A stretch of 64,000 nucleotides of DNA. Origin: Hippophae tibetana. Taxonomy: Eukaryota; Streptophyta; Magnoliopsida; Rosales; Elaeagnaceae. This document shows, in pieces, positions 1 to 10,309 of the stretch. The notes beneath the pieces are model-generated. The model was not told the origin of the DNA. It ran no database searches and was given only the letters and a program-made list of their open reading frames with translations. Each line of letters starts with the position of its first letter. Positions within the stretch are counted from its first letter, which is position 1. A program made the translations under genes and the position numbers. The stretch covers positions 14,327,190 through 14,391,189 of the forward strand of contig CM072811.1 in the NCBI GenBank assembly GCA_037013495.1. Reading direction: 5' to 3'.

Positions 1-429
1 AGAATTTTATCTAAGCATCAAAATCAATTTGAAAAATATATTACATTTTCACAATGAATTTTAGTGTGTGTGTGAAGTCTTTTCATATTTCATCACATGC
101 AATCCGGATCAGTTTATGCAAATATGAAATCAAATAAATTTTAATGAAATCAATATATCTTTGTTTTTCAAAAAACAAAGAAGAAGAAAGAAAAAAAGAA
201 AAGAGAGTGTTCGCAATTAAAAAAAATTGATAAATCAGTGTCCCAACTTTAAACGGCCATAACTTTTCACTCAGGTATTGGAACGATTACCATAATATAT
301 CAAATAAAAGCTTGTTATGTGCAGTTTTTGACTCCAAATCCAATCGGTTAGAAAAATTACCGAGGGATTAAATTTTTGTCACACCTTTTTGTATTGTTGT
401 TAGTTCTCGTTCATTTTTGTTACTATAAG
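1..429 (+). mobile_element. G1 leader fragment (untranslated)
   Basis: No gene. From about 160 to 429 the sequence matches the untranslated leader of the Ty3/gypsy family G1 seen at 15840-16140 and 36540-36780: a run of AAAGAAAAGAG, then a block around AACGGCCATAACTTTT, then GTCACACCTTTTTG. It stops exactly where the minus-strand LTR of element A starts, so A probably inserted into an older G1 leader. I recognise nothing in 1-160. Confidence 0.5.
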
Positions 430-1086
430 TGATGCGGACCCTATAGGCAAACAACCTAGGAACACACGAAATCAAAGGAATAGAAACTATTGATTTGCTA
501 AGAATGTGTTTATGATGATCAGTTTAGAACCCTAAGCAAACAAATTCTTTAAAACTCCAATCTTGAGATGCCACAAAGGATGATCACTCCCTTGGATAAG
601 TCAAATTCAAGCATTCAATCAAGAACATAAGAAGGCAAAGTAAAAGCATTATGAAATATACTTTTCATTAATGATATTCATTCTTCCTCCAAATTACATG
701 GTTGCACTTTTATAAGGAAGAAGTCCTAATAGAAAAACCATAGACAACATGGGTTTTTATTTAGTGGTGAATTAGGCCTAATCCAACCTTAAAAAAATAT
801 AAAACTAAAATATTTAAAATAAAAAACCCAAAATTAACTAAAATAAAAATTACAAACCATAAAAATCTTACAATTAAATAAAAAACTAAAAGACCTAAAA
901 TAAAAACCCCACAATTAAATAAAACAAAAATTACTTTCTAAAGTAACCCATGCACCCAACCTGATCTTCCAAATTTATCCCTAGTCATTGGACAGATAAT
1001 TCCTTGTAAAAGATCTTGTGAATATTTGGAAACATCAACTTGATTAACACTTGGGAATATTAACTTGATTAGCATCTCGATCTCCA
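430..1086 (-). repeat. 3' LTR of element A (short subtype)
   Basis: On the plus strand it starts TGATGCGGACCCT and ends CGATCTCCA, so in element orientation it begins TGGAG and ends GCATCA, a TG...CA LTR. About 657 bp. A TATA-like motif (TTATAAAAG type in this family) lies near 710. It lacks the pol-tail segment present in the longer LTRs at 10310, 21152 and 41375. The complement of a purine tract (CTCTCCTCTTCG) follows at 1090-1103, as expected upstream of a 3' LTR. Confidence 0.85.
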
Positions 1087-1575
1087 TTATTCCTCTCCTC
1101 TTCGAAAATATTCATCCTCGAATCTTAGCTCTATATTCAGGTTGATTTGGTATAACAAATCCATGTGTTAAGTCTATTTGATGCCTAATTCCTCTGAAAG
1201 GATATAATGCATAGGGAATCTCTTCAAGAAGTTGATCCTTAAAGTCCTAAAATAAAGATATGACACTAGGCAAAGTTGAGTTATAATCGTTAGTAGAAAG
1301 ATAAATATCATTTTACATAAGTATAAGTACTTGTTGCCTTTATATCTTTGCTTTCTTAATCTCTTGTTTTTCAGCAAATGCACTCATTCTTTTATTTTTT
1401 TTCTCCTTTTTGTCACTTTCCTTTTCTTTGTGCTCACTTTTATCTCTTTTGTGCTCACTTTTCTCTCCTTTTTTATTTTCCTCTTGCTCAAACTTTTGTT
1501 TTTCTCTCAACTTGCACACTCTTGCTATAAGAATCTGGCCCTCAAAAGCTTGCAAAGGTTTGAAAGGGGCTAAAA
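1087..1575 (-). pseudogene. Shortened pol of element A (start of RT only)
   Basis: Reading right to left: a charged Lys/Glu-rich linker with repeated SEHK/EKSEHK units (about 1385-1555), then the segment before RT with a DFEDQ-like motif, GIRHQID and a sequence like IPNQPEYRAK. Around 1120-1127 the frame jumps straight to the last few codons before the polypurine tract. RT catalytic motifs, RNase H and integrase are absent. The same join occurs in five other copies in this window, so it was inherited rather than a local accident. Cannot encode replication enzymes. Confidence 0.7.
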
Positions 1576-1774
1576 CAAATTTTCAATTATTCATTTCAAA
1601 AGAGTACCAATTTTTATACCAATCATGCATCACCCTTCTATCAAACTACCACGGTTTTCCAAACAAAATAGAAGGAACATACATTTATGCCATACAAATA
1701 ATCTCATCCGCATACTTACCTATTGACAAAAGGAACCCATACTTGTTTTTTGACATTCACTTCTCCACAATCAT

Positions 1775-2946
1775 TCATCCATTATAACTTGTATGGTTTG
1801 AGATGCTTTTTCCACGTTGATCCTTATCTCCTTCATTCTTAGGCTGTATACTCAGGGTTCTCCTTGTGACAAGTAATTCCCTATGCACTGGTTCTTCCAA
1901 TTCTACATCAGAATAATCCTCCAATGGTGGATTTATTTTGTCACTTGAACTAGCACTCTTGATTTCTCCATTTTCACCTACAACCATAACCCTTTTGTTT
2001 AGGCATTCAAAATTCATATGTCTGAGTCCTTGGCACCTAAAACACTTAATATCATGTGACTTAGTATGAATTTTTATTTCATGTTTACCTTAAGGAACCA
2101 CAACTTAATTGTTTGACTTCGCTTCACCTTTTGTTCTAAAGGTAGCTTTGTTGTCCTTCCACGTTGATATTCATAGAGAACTAGATCTGAACCTTTTGGA
2201 CTTGATTTTCTTCTCCACTTTAATGACTTTATGCAGTAGTTTTTCCATCTCAACATAATGTTGCAATTCAACTACATCAACAATTTCCATATTTAACCTG
2301 GGAATGAATCTGGCCATTATCGCTTCTCTATCTATCTTTCTCTAAGTTTGCTCTAATCATGGTGACTTCCATCTCCTAATAATAATCTTCTACACTCATG
2401 GAACCTTGGACCAACCATTGGAACTTTCTATATAGATCCCTATAGTGATGGCTAGGTATCAACCTCTTATGCATCACCAATTTCATCTCTTCCCATGACC
2501 GTATAGGTCTCTCACCATTTTTTCACCTATTGACCACCAATTAATCTGACCATATATAGCATAATCTATAAATTCTATGGGTGATAGCTTCAATTTTTTC
2601 TCCTTAGAGTAATTATGAATATCAATTACATTCCAAAACTTTCTTTCCCACACCAATTATAAATCAGGATCATTCTTGAAAGGGCAGAATTGTCATCTTT
2701 ATACAGTTACTATCTTCTTTGTAGTTAGTCTTTTTTGCCCAATTTATAACTGGTTATCTCTTCTACATTATAATTAGCTTCTTCTTCCTCGAACTCATGT
2801 CTTATATGTCTTCTTCTATATGATTGAGAATCGAATGAGGATTCTAAATCATCCAACCTTGCATTCATCCTATTAAATTGGCCATGAAAAGATTTGATGA
2901 AGAATTTCAAATCAACCGTTTGTGGTTCTCCTCCTTCCTTACTCAT
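1775..2946 (-). pseudogene. Gag and protease remnant of element A
   Basis: The Gag start codon is at 2944-2946 (MSKEGGE). This start is chosen because the same start and following residues (DLKFFIKS, RMNARLDDLESS) recur in other G1 copies. The Gag core follows with frame breaks at about 2290-2700, then a zinc-knuckle remnant near 2000-2075 (FRCQGL) and the block KRVMVV...EEPVHRELLVTRR (1800-2005). The catalytic DSG region of the protease is not seen. No single frame covers it all. Confidence 0.7.
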
Positions 2947-4421
2947 GCTGTCAACCTGATAAAATAAAATAAGATAACCCACACTCTCTCACACATGTTT
3001 GCTCTCAAATAAGATTGTTATTACTCTTCTTTCTTTTTTAACACTATTTTTGTTTCTTTTAAAACTATTTTGCTGCCATTTTTTAACACTCCCTCACGTG
3101 TTTTCTCTCAAATAAGATTGTTATCACTCTCCTTTTTTTAACTCTATTTTTGCTTTTTTTTAACCACTCAAAGCTCACGCCAACCTTCTTTATGGTCTCA
3201 ACAAAATCAAAGAATCCAACTAATCTCAAAGAGTAACCATTTTATTGGTGACAATCTCAAAATTTAGAAATCTAAAAACTTAATTGCAAATTATGACAAA
3301 AATAAAGTCCAAAGAGGACTCTAAAGAAAGACTCTTGACCAAAGAGGACTCTAAAGAAAGACTCTTGACAAAAGAGGACTCTAAAGAATGAATCTTGACC
3401 AAAGAGGACTCTAAAGAAAGAATCATGACCAAAGAGGAATCTAAAGAAAGACTCTTGACCAAAGAGAACTCTAAGTAAAGTCTCTTGACCAAAGAAAACT
3501 CTAAAGAGATACTCTTGTCCAAAGATGAATCTAAAGAAAGACTCTTAACCAAAGAGACCTCCAAAGAAAGACTCTTCACCAAAGAGAACTCTAAAGAAAA
3601 AATTTTGACCAAAGAGAACTCTAAAGAAAGACAATTTATCAACAATTATTCTCGTTTTTTTAAATTTCTTGGGCAGCAAGAACAAAATAAAGGGAAAACC
3701 AATCTCAACAAGAATTAGATTCTTGAACAATCAACTATTTTATTCTCCTTTTCCTCTTATCCTTTTCTTTTTCTTGCTTTCTTATTTTTTTATTTTGACT
3801 ACTTCTGCTGCTGTTTTGAATATAAAATTCACAAAAAAAAATTCCCAACCCATATGAATAAGAACTAAAAACAACGCAGAAAGGTACGACAAATCTTTAA
3901 CCCTTTGGCTAATGATGTAAATAGTATAATTTGGGCTCTAAAATTGGAAGAACAGAGAGGAAACCCTTTACAACTTTTAGGAATTGGAATGAGCTTCGAT
4001 TTGATATATTATAATAGTAATTTTGTTAGTCGAGTTAAAAGTTATGGCCATTGAAAGTTACAATTCCAATTTATCAAAAACGATTTTTGAAACTGAAAAA
4101 GAGCCCTCTTCTTTTCTATTTTTTTTAAGAAAAAGATAGATTAAACCCAGAGATAAATAAAAAGAAAAATATACAAAGAATTCAAAGAAAACTACAAGAC
4201 AAAATCCAAAGACGAAAAAAAACAACAACACAATTGAAAGAAAACACAAGACTCAAAAGGAATTTTTTTTTGTTATTTGTGACTCAAAAAAGCAGAAAAA
4301 AATGAAAGGATTTTTTTAAAAATCTAGAATTCAAAAAAGCAGAAAACAATGAAAGGATTTTTTTTAAAATCTAGAATTCAAAAAAGAGAGATATGAAGAT
4401 AGATAACCTAATTTCAGAAAC
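2947..4421 (-). other. Untranslated leader of element A
   Basis: No gene. Between primer site and gag lie, in element order, an A/T-rich stretch, the conserved block around GGCCATAACTTTTAACTCG (3990-4060), the 30-bp array, and a tract ending in a pyrimidine-rich sequence plus AG (about 2955-2965) just before the Gag start. The last resembles a 3' splice site. The short open frames here (3485-3857, 4058-4249) are not conserved between copies. Confidence 0.6.
3311..3640 (-). repeat. 30-bp minisatellite in the leader of element A
   Basis: Eleven copies of a 30-bp unit (plus strand AAAGAGGACTCTAAAGAAAG followed by ACTCTTGACC) start every 30 bases from 3311 with no length change. Substitutions are scattered. 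Because 30 is divisible by three, open frames run through on both strands (for example 3280-3645), but nothing suggests translation: the unit lies between primer site and gag. Homologous arrays occur at 7584, 13214, 16350 and 36975. Confidence 0.95.
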
Positions 4422-4424
4422 CAA

Positions 4425-4437
4425 GCCTCTCATACCA
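4425..4437 (-). other. Primer-binding site of element A
   Basis: In element orientation TGGTATGAGAGGC, two bases inside the 5' LTR. It matches the complement of the initiator tRNA-Met 3' end (TGGTATCAGAGCC type) except for small changes. This is the usual primer for Ty3 elements in plants. Confidence 0.75.
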
Positions 4438-4439
4438 AA

Positions 4440-4735
4440 TGATGTGGTCCCTTTAGGCGAATAACCAAGGTACATACGAACTCAATTGAGTAGAAACAAT
4501 TGATTTTTTAAGAACATGTTGATGATGATCTGATTATAACCTTAAGGAAACAAAGTACTTAAAAACCCAATCTTAAGGCACCACAAAATATTATCACTCT
4601 TTTTGATAAGTAGAATTCAAGCATTCAATCAAGAACATAAGAAGCCAATTCCTTGCAAAAGATCTTATGAATATTTGGAAACATCAACTTGATCAAGACT
4701 TGGGAATATTAAATTGATTAGTACCTCGATCTCCA
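4440..4735 (-). repeat. 5' LTR of element A, internally deleted
   Basis: Starts TGATGTGGTCC and ends CGATCTCCA on the plus strand, so both LTR ends are present. Only 296 bp: about 360 bp are missing between AAGAACATAAGAAG and CAATTCCTTGCAAAAG when compared with the 3' LTR of the same element. The loss removes the TATA region. Confidence 0.8.
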
Positions 4736-4739
4736 TTAT

Positions 4740-5827
4740 TAAGTCATGTAATATTAAGTTTTTTAGGTGCCAAGGACTCGAATATATTTTATCTAAATTC
4801 CCAAAAAAAGGGTTATGGTTGTACGAGCATATGGAGAAATTGAAGGTGTTAGTTCAAGTGACGATGAAATGCCACCATTGGAAGTTTATTCTGATGTAGA
4901 ATTGTAAGAACCTGTGCATGTGGAATTACTTGTCACAAGGAGAGCATTGAATATATAACATAAGAATGAAGCAGGTGAGAAGCAACATGAGCATATTTTT
5001 CACACAAGATGTCATGTGAAGGATAAAGTATGCACAGTTATTTTCTTGGTAGAAAGATTGAATTTGAAGGATAAACATGTTTGGGTTATCTTTTCAATTG
5101 AAAAGTATGAGCATGAGGTTCTTTGTGATATCGCACCAATGTATATTGCTCATATTTTTCTTGGACGACAGTGGTAGTTTGATAAGAGGGTGATGCAAAT
5201 GGGTATAAAAATTGATACTCTTTTGAAACAAACAATTGAAAGTTTTTTTAGCCCCTCTTAAACCTTTGCAAGATTATGAGGACTAGATTAGAATAGCAAG
5301 AGAGTGTTAGTTGAAGGGAAAACAAAAGTTTGAGCAAGAGAAAAAAATGGAGGAAAAAGTGAGACAAATGGAGAGAAAAGTAGACAAAAAATGAGCAAAA
5401 AAGAGAGACAAGTAAACAGAAGAGAGAGAAAAGTCAGCATAAGAGAGAGAAATGTGAGAAAATTAGAGAAAAAAGTAAGAAAAAGAGAGAAAATGTAATC
5501 AAATTGGAGAAGAAAATAAAAAACTGAGTGTAATTGCTGAAAAACTAGAGTTTAAGAGTGCAATGGTGGCAAGGCAACAAGTACTTATATTTATGTACAA
5601 GTATATTTATCTTTATATTAATGATCTTAACTCATCTTTTCCCAGTGTCATTGTAACTTTATTGTTGGATTTTGAGGATCAACTTCTTGCAGAGATCCCC
5701 AATGGATTAGCTCCATTGAGAGTAATTGAGCATCAAATAGACTTTACACTTGGATTTGTTATACCAAATCAACCTACTTATAGAGCTAATATTAGAGGAA
5801 GAATATTTTCGAAGAGGAGGGAAATAA
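4740..5827 (+). pseudogene. G1 fragment B: zinc knuckle, protease, linker, start of RT
   Basis: Starts abruptly in the zinc-knuckle region (IKFFRCQGLEYI, first Cys replaced by Phe). Next come the MVV block (about 4815), TRRALNI, HIFHTRCHVKDKVCTVI, and then directly LVERLNLK: the protease active-site stretch (DSG and its flanks) is deleted. A Lys/Glu-rich linker runs about 5330-5530. The RT lead-in (5563-5790, DFEDQLLAEIP, HQIDF) ends in the same short join to the polypurine tract as in A. The 5' half of the element is missing. Confidence 0.7.
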
Positions 5828-6389
5828 TGAAGATCGAGGTGCTATTGATGTTTCCAAATATTCTCAAGATTTGTTAAAAGGAATTGGTGATCCAATGACT
5901 AGGGATAGCTATGGAAGATCAAGTTGGGTGCAAGGGTTACTTTAGGAAGCAATTTTTGATTTAGTAAATTATGAGTTCTTTAATGTTTTATTTATCATAA
6001 GTCTTTTAGTCTTTTATTTTTAAGGATGAATTATGCCCAATCTATAACTCTATATCCCTATTATGCCCATTTCATGTAGGGTTTTATATTAGGGTTTCTT
6101 ACTTATAAAGAAAAGCAACTATGTAATATGGAAGAATGAATATCATTAATGAAAATTATATTTAGAAAAGCTCTTGATTTGCCTTCTTATGTTCTTGATT
6201 GAATGCTCGAATTCGACTTATCAAAGGTAATGATCATCCATTGTGGCATCTCAAGATTGGAGTTTTCAGGACTTTGTTTACTTAGGGATCTAATATGATC
6301 ATCCTTAACACATTCTTAGCAATTTAATTGTTCTTATTCCTTTGAATTAGTGGGTTTGTAGGGTTATTCACATAGATGGTCCATATCAG
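5828..6389 (+). repeat. LTR of element B
   Basis: Begins TGAAGATCGAGGTG after a purine tract (GAGGAGGGAAATAA) and ends GGTCCATATCA. Short LTR subtype (CCAATGACTAGGGATAG without the pol-tail segment). A TATA-like TTATAAAGAAAAG lies near 6110. The end of fragment C follows directly, with no target duplication that I can identify. Confidence 0.8.
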
Positions 6390-6809
6390 ATTCCACATGG
6401 ATTACCATCTTTGAGAGAAATTGAGCATCAAATAGACTTCACACATGGATCCATTATACAAAGTCGACCTGCTTATAGAGCTAAGATTTGAGAAAAAAAT
6501 CCTTTCAAAAAGGAAGGGAATAATGGAGATCGAAGTGCTCATCAAGTTGATGTTCCATGTGTTGATCAAGTTTATGTTTTCAAATATTCTAAATATCTTT
6601 TGCATGGAATTAGCAGTCCAATAACTAGGGATAAATTTGGAAGATCAAGTTTGGTGCAAGGGTTACTTTACGAAGCAATTTTTGTTTTAATTAATTGTGG
6701 GCTTTTATTTTAGTTAATTGTGGGCTTTAATTTTATTTTAAGTCTTTTTTTCTTTTATTTTTTAAAGTTGGATTAAGCATAATTCACCACTAACCAAAGC
6801 CCATGTTAT
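6390..6809 (+). mobile_element. G1 fragment C: end of shortened pol plus partial LTR
   Basis: 6390-6523 encodes the short piece before RT (IPHGLPSLREIEHQIDF, then RPAYRAK) and the shared join to the polypurine tract. The LTR begins at 6524 (TGGAGATCGAAG) and is cut at 6809, where another LTR (element D) begins with its own TGGAGATCGAGG. This is either nested insertion or recombination between LTRs. Confidence 0.7.
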
Positions 6810-7350
6810 TGGAGATCGAGGTGTTGATCAAGTTGATGTTGCCTATTATTCTCAAGATATTTTGCAAGGAATTTGTGATCCAATTACTAGTGAAAGATTT
6901 AGAAGATGAAATTGGGTGCAAGGGTTACTTTAGGAAAAAAAATTGTTTGAATTAATTGTGGGCTTTTTATGTTTAGCAATTTTTATTTTAGTGAATTATG
7001 AGCTTTTTATTTTAGTGAATTATGGGATTTTTATTTTAATTCTATGTCTTTTATTTTTTATGGTTCGATTAGTCCCAATCCATAACTAAATAGGCCCATT
7101 TCATCTAGGTTTTTTTCTTTTAGGGTTCCTTGCTTATATAGAAGAATAGTTATGTAATTTGGAGGGAAGAATGAATATCATTAATGAAAAGTATATTTCA
7201 TAAAGCTTTTGATTTTCATTCTTATGTTATTGATTGAATTCTTGAATTCGACCTATCTAAGAGAGTGATCATTTTTTTGGTGTCTCACGGTTTGGGTTTT
7301 AAGGACTTTGTTTCCTTAGGATTTTAATCTGATCATCATCAATACATTCA
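6810..7350 (+). repeat. 5' LTR of element D, 3' end lost
   Basis: Begins TGGAGATCGAGGTG at 6810. Family landmarks follow: CCAATTACTAG, TTGGGTGCAAGGGTTACTTTAGG, and GCTTATATAGAAG near 7130 as a likely TATA region. It ends irregularly near 7350 inside sequence that belongs to the leader (AGGGTTGCAAATTTTT). Confidence 0.75.
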
Positions 7351-7583
7351 AGGGTTGCAAATTTTTAATTTTATTTTTGTGAATTTTATAATCATAGAAG
7401 CAGCAGCAGCAACCATAAGAAAAAAATTAAAAAAGAGAGAAAAAGGAAACAAAAAAAAATAAGAAAGGAGAATATAATAATAGATTGTTCAAGAATCTAA
7501 TTCTTGTTCTTGTTAAAATTGGTTTTCCTTTATTTTATTCTTGCTACCCAAGACTGATTTAAAAAAAATAGGGAAATCATAGT

Positions 7584-7790
7584 TGATCAAGATTCTTTCT
7601 TTAGAGTCCTCTTTGGTCTCTTCCTTTAGAGTCATCTTTGGTCAAGAGTCTTTCTTTAGAGTCCTCCTTGCTCAATAGTCTATCTTTCGAGTCCTCCTTG
7701 GTCAAGAGTCTTTCTTTAGAATCGTCATTGGACAAGATTCTTTCTTTATGATCCTCTTTGAAATTTCTTTCTTTAGAGTATTCTTTGGAC
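7584..7790 (+). repeat. 30-bp leader minisatellite, element D
   Basis: Six to seven diverged copies of the unit TCAAGAGTCTTTCTTTAGAG plus TCCTCTTTGG. The last units are shortened, so the 30-base register is less regular than in A. Confidence 0.85.
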
Positions 7791-8161
7791 TTTCCTTTTG
7801 TCTACCTTTGCCATTAAGTTCTTTCAAAATTCTAAATTTTGAGAATGTTACCTATAAAACAGTTACTTCTTGCGAATAATTGGATTCTTTGATTTTGTTA
7901 AGAACACAAAGGAGGTTGGTGTGAACTTGGAGTGGTAAAAGAGGGAGAGAGAGCAAAAACAGTGTTAAAAAAGAGAGAGTGATAACAATCTAATTTGAGC
8001 GCAAACACGTGAGGACGTGTTAAAAAAAGAGATAGAGAGAAAATAATGTTAAACAAAAGTGAAAATAGTGTTAAAAAAGGGAGAGTGATAACAATCTTAT
8101 TTAACAGCAAACATGTGAGGGAGTGTGTGGGTTATCTCAATTTATTTTACAGGTTGAAAAG

Positions 8162-8704
8162 ATGAGTAAGGAAGGAGGAGAACTACAAAAGGTTGACTTG
8201 AAATTCTTCATAAAATATATTCATGACCAATTTAAGAGAATGAATGCAAGGATGGATGATTTAGAATCCTCTTTTAGTTCTAAATTACATAAAAGAAGAC
8301 ATAGAAGACATGGGTTAGACAGAGAAGAAACTAATTCCAATGTGGAAGCAAGAGCAAGTCGTCAACAAGATAAAAGGATCATGGTTGTACATACAAATGG
8401 AGAAGTTGAAATTTCCAGTTCATATGATGAAGAGATACAACTAGTGAAGGATTTTTCTAATATTGAAGTGGAAGAACTTGTGCATATAGATTCACTTGTC
8501 ACAAGGAGAGTCTTGAATATTACACCTAAGGATGAAGGAGATGACAAGCATCGTGATCATATTTTCCACACAAGATATCATGTGAAGGATAAGGTTTTCA
8601 CCTTAATTATTGATAGTTTGAGCTACACTAATGTTGCCAGTATTTTGTTGGTAGAAAAGTTGAATTTGAAGTGGAAAAGGCATCCCAAACTATACAAGCT
8701 ATAA
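8162..8704 (+). CDS. Fused Gag N-terminus/protease ORF of element D
   Basis: 181 codons from MSKEGGE, the start shared with other G1 copies; an in-frame ATG at 8123 would add 13 residues. Residues 1-60 are the Gag N-terminus (DLKFFIKYIHDQFKRMNAR, then HKRRHRRHG). The frame then passes directly to the block IMVVHTNGE, so gag core and zinc knuckle are missing. From about residue 115 it reads VTRRVLNI, HIFHTRYHVKDKV and the protease site, where DSG is changed to DSL, so a working aspartic protease is unlikely. A TAA at 8704 cuts the frame, but homology continues to about 8840. This is the longest such fused frame in the window without an internal stop. Confidence 0.6.
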   Translation: MSKEGGELQKVDLKFFIKYIHDQFKRMNARMDDLESSFSSKLHKRRHRRHGLDREETNSNVEARASRQQDKRIMVVHTNGEVEISSSYDEEIQLVKDFSNIEVEELVHIDSLVTRRVLNITPKDEGDDKHRDHIFHTRYHVKDKVFTLIIDSLSYTNVASILLVEKLNLKWKRHPKLYKL

Positions 8705-9432
8705 TGGTTGAATGATTTTGGAAAAGTGAATATCAACAAACAAATTAGGGATCCTTTTTCAATTGGCAAGTATAAGGATGAGGTTCTTCGTGATGTAGCA
8801 CCAATGTATGTTGCTCATATTTTACTTGGGAAACTTTGGTAGTTTGATAGGAGGGTGCTGCATGATGGGTATAAAAATTGGTACTCTTTTTAAATGAACA
8901 ACCAAAAAGTTGTATTAGCCCCTCTCAAACCTTTGCAAGCTTATGAGGAAAAGATTAGGATAGTAAGAGAGTGCAATTTGAGAGAAAAACAAATGTGTGA
9001 GCAAAAGGAAAATAAAAAAGGATAGAAAAGTGAGCACAAAAAAGAGAAAAGTTAGCACAAAAGAGAAAAGTGAGCATAAAGGAGAGAACAGTGAGCAAAA
9101 GGGAGAGAATAATGAGAGAAAAAGAGAGAAAAATGAGAAAGGAGAGGAAAATAAAAGAATGAGTATATTTGCTAAAAAATATAAGGAAACAAGTATTTAT
9201 ACTTATGAACAAGGATATTTATCTCTCTACTAACGATCTTAACTCATCTTTGTCTAGTGTTGTGTCTTTATTGCAGGACTTTCAGGATCTATTTCCTGAA
9301 TAAATTCCCCATGGATTACCTTTTTTGAGATAAATTGGGCATCAAACTTCACATATGGATTCGTTATAGAAAATTGACCTACTTATAGAGCTAAGATTTG
9401 AGGACGAATCTTTCCAAAGAAGAGGGGAATAA
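8705..9432 (+). pseudogene. Protease end, charged linker and RT lead-in of element D
   Basis: After the stop the frame continues WLNDFGKV, PFSIGKYKDEVL, DVAPMYVAHILLG. A linker of SEHK/EKSEHK-like repeats lies at about 8995-9170. The RT lead-in (STNDLNSSL, DFQDLFPE, IPHGLPFL) leads to the common join near 9386-9402 and the purine tract AGAAGAGGGG (9418-9427). Several stops. Confidence 0.65.
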
Positions 9433-9990
9433 TAGAGATCGAGGTTTTGATCAAGTTGATGTTCCCTAATATTCTAAAGATCTTTTGCATGGAATTTGCG
9501 GTCCAATGACTAGGGTTACTTTAGGAGACAATTGTTTTTAATTTATTGTGGGCCTTTTATGTTTAACAATTTTTATTATAGTAAATTGTGCACTTTTTAA
9601 TTAAAGTCTTTTAGTCTTTAATTTTTTAAGGTTGGATTAGGCCTAATCCATAACTAAATACTCCTATTAGGCCCATTCCATCTAGGGTTTTTCCTTTTTG
9701 GGTTTCTTGCTTATATATATAATAGTTATGTAATTTGGAGGGAACAATGAATATTATTGATGAAGATTATATTTCATAAAGCTTTTGATTTTCCTTCTTG
9801 TGTTCTTGAATGAATACTTAAATTTGACTTATCAAAGGAAGTGAACATCCTTTGTGGTGTCTCAATGTTTGGGTTTTAAGGACTTGGTTACCTTAGGGTT
9901 CTAATATGATCATCTTCAACGTGTTCTTAGCAAATCAATTGTTTCTATTCCTTTGAGTTCTTAGGTTGTTCACCTACAAGTTCCGCAGCA
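9433..9990 (+). repeat. 3' LTR of element D
   Basis: Begins TAGAGATCGAGG (G changed to A at the second base) and ends TTCCGCAGCA. Short subtype. 558 bp. Confidence 0.8.
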
Positions 9991-10309
9991 TATGTTGTCT
10001 ATGGTTTTTCTATTAGGGTTTCTAGCTTATAAAAGAGTAACTATGTAATTTGGAGAGAAAACAAATATCATTAATGAAGAGTATATTTCAAAAATCGTTT
10101 GCATTACCTTCTTGTGTTCTTGATTCAATGCTTGAGTTTGACTTATCAAAGGGAGTAACCATCGTTTGTGCCATCTTAAGATTAGGGTTTTAAGGACTTT
10201 TTTCCTTAGGGTTCTAATCTGATCATCTTCAACACATTCTTAGCATTTCAATTTTTCCTATTCCTTTAAGTTCGTAGGTTCTTAGGGTTATTTTCCTAGA
10301 GGGTGTACA
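9991..10309 (+). repeat. Partial G1 LTR
   Basis: Starts in the middle of an LTR (TGTTGTCTATGGTTTTTCTATT) and runs through TTATAAAAGAG (about 10028) to CCTAGAGGGT, where it meets an LTR in opposite orientation. Both ends are incomplete. Confidence 0.7.

Larger units (their letters stand above)
430..4735 (-). mobile_element. G1 element A, deleted Ty3/gypsy retrotransposon
   Basis: A nearly whole minus-strand element: 3' LTR (430-1086), polypurine tract, shortened pol, protease, zinc-knuckle region, gag, leader with 30-bp repeats, primer-binding site and a shortened 5' LTR (4440-4735). It keeps gag, but everything between the first part of reverse transcriptase and the end of integrase is missing. 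Several stops and frame changes break the reading frame. The 5' LTR lost about 360 bp from its middle, so the LTRs cannot be compared for age over their full length. It is bordered on the right by element B in opposite orientation. Confidence 0.8.
6810..9990 (+). mobile_element. G1 element D, short non-autonomous copy
   Basis: Order: 5' LTR (6810 to about 7350, 3' end missing), leader with 30-bp repeats, fused gag/protease ORF (8162-8704), charged linker, shortened pol, purine tract, 3' LTR (9433-9990). The 3' end of the 5' LTR, the primer site and part of the leader are deleted, because the LTR runs straight into leader sequence near 7350. It lacks the gag core, the zinc knuckle and all of RT, RNase H and integrase. 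Confidence 0.75.

Noticed and set aside
1331-1787. Plus-strand Phe/Leu/Ser-rich ORFs over the charged linkers (also 13.0, 14.5, 18.5, 35.5 and 39 kb)
   Set aside because: They are the complements of the Lys/Glu-rich linker of the G1 pol and look like membrane proteins only for that reason.
3311-3640. CRISPR array
   Set aside because: The repeats are directly adjacent without spacers, and the sequence is eukaryotic retrotransposon.
3280-3857. Open frames over the 30-bp array on both strands (121 and 77 codons)
   Set aside because: They exist because the unit is a multiple of three. The region lies in the untranslated leader, and the frames are not kept in D, K or G.
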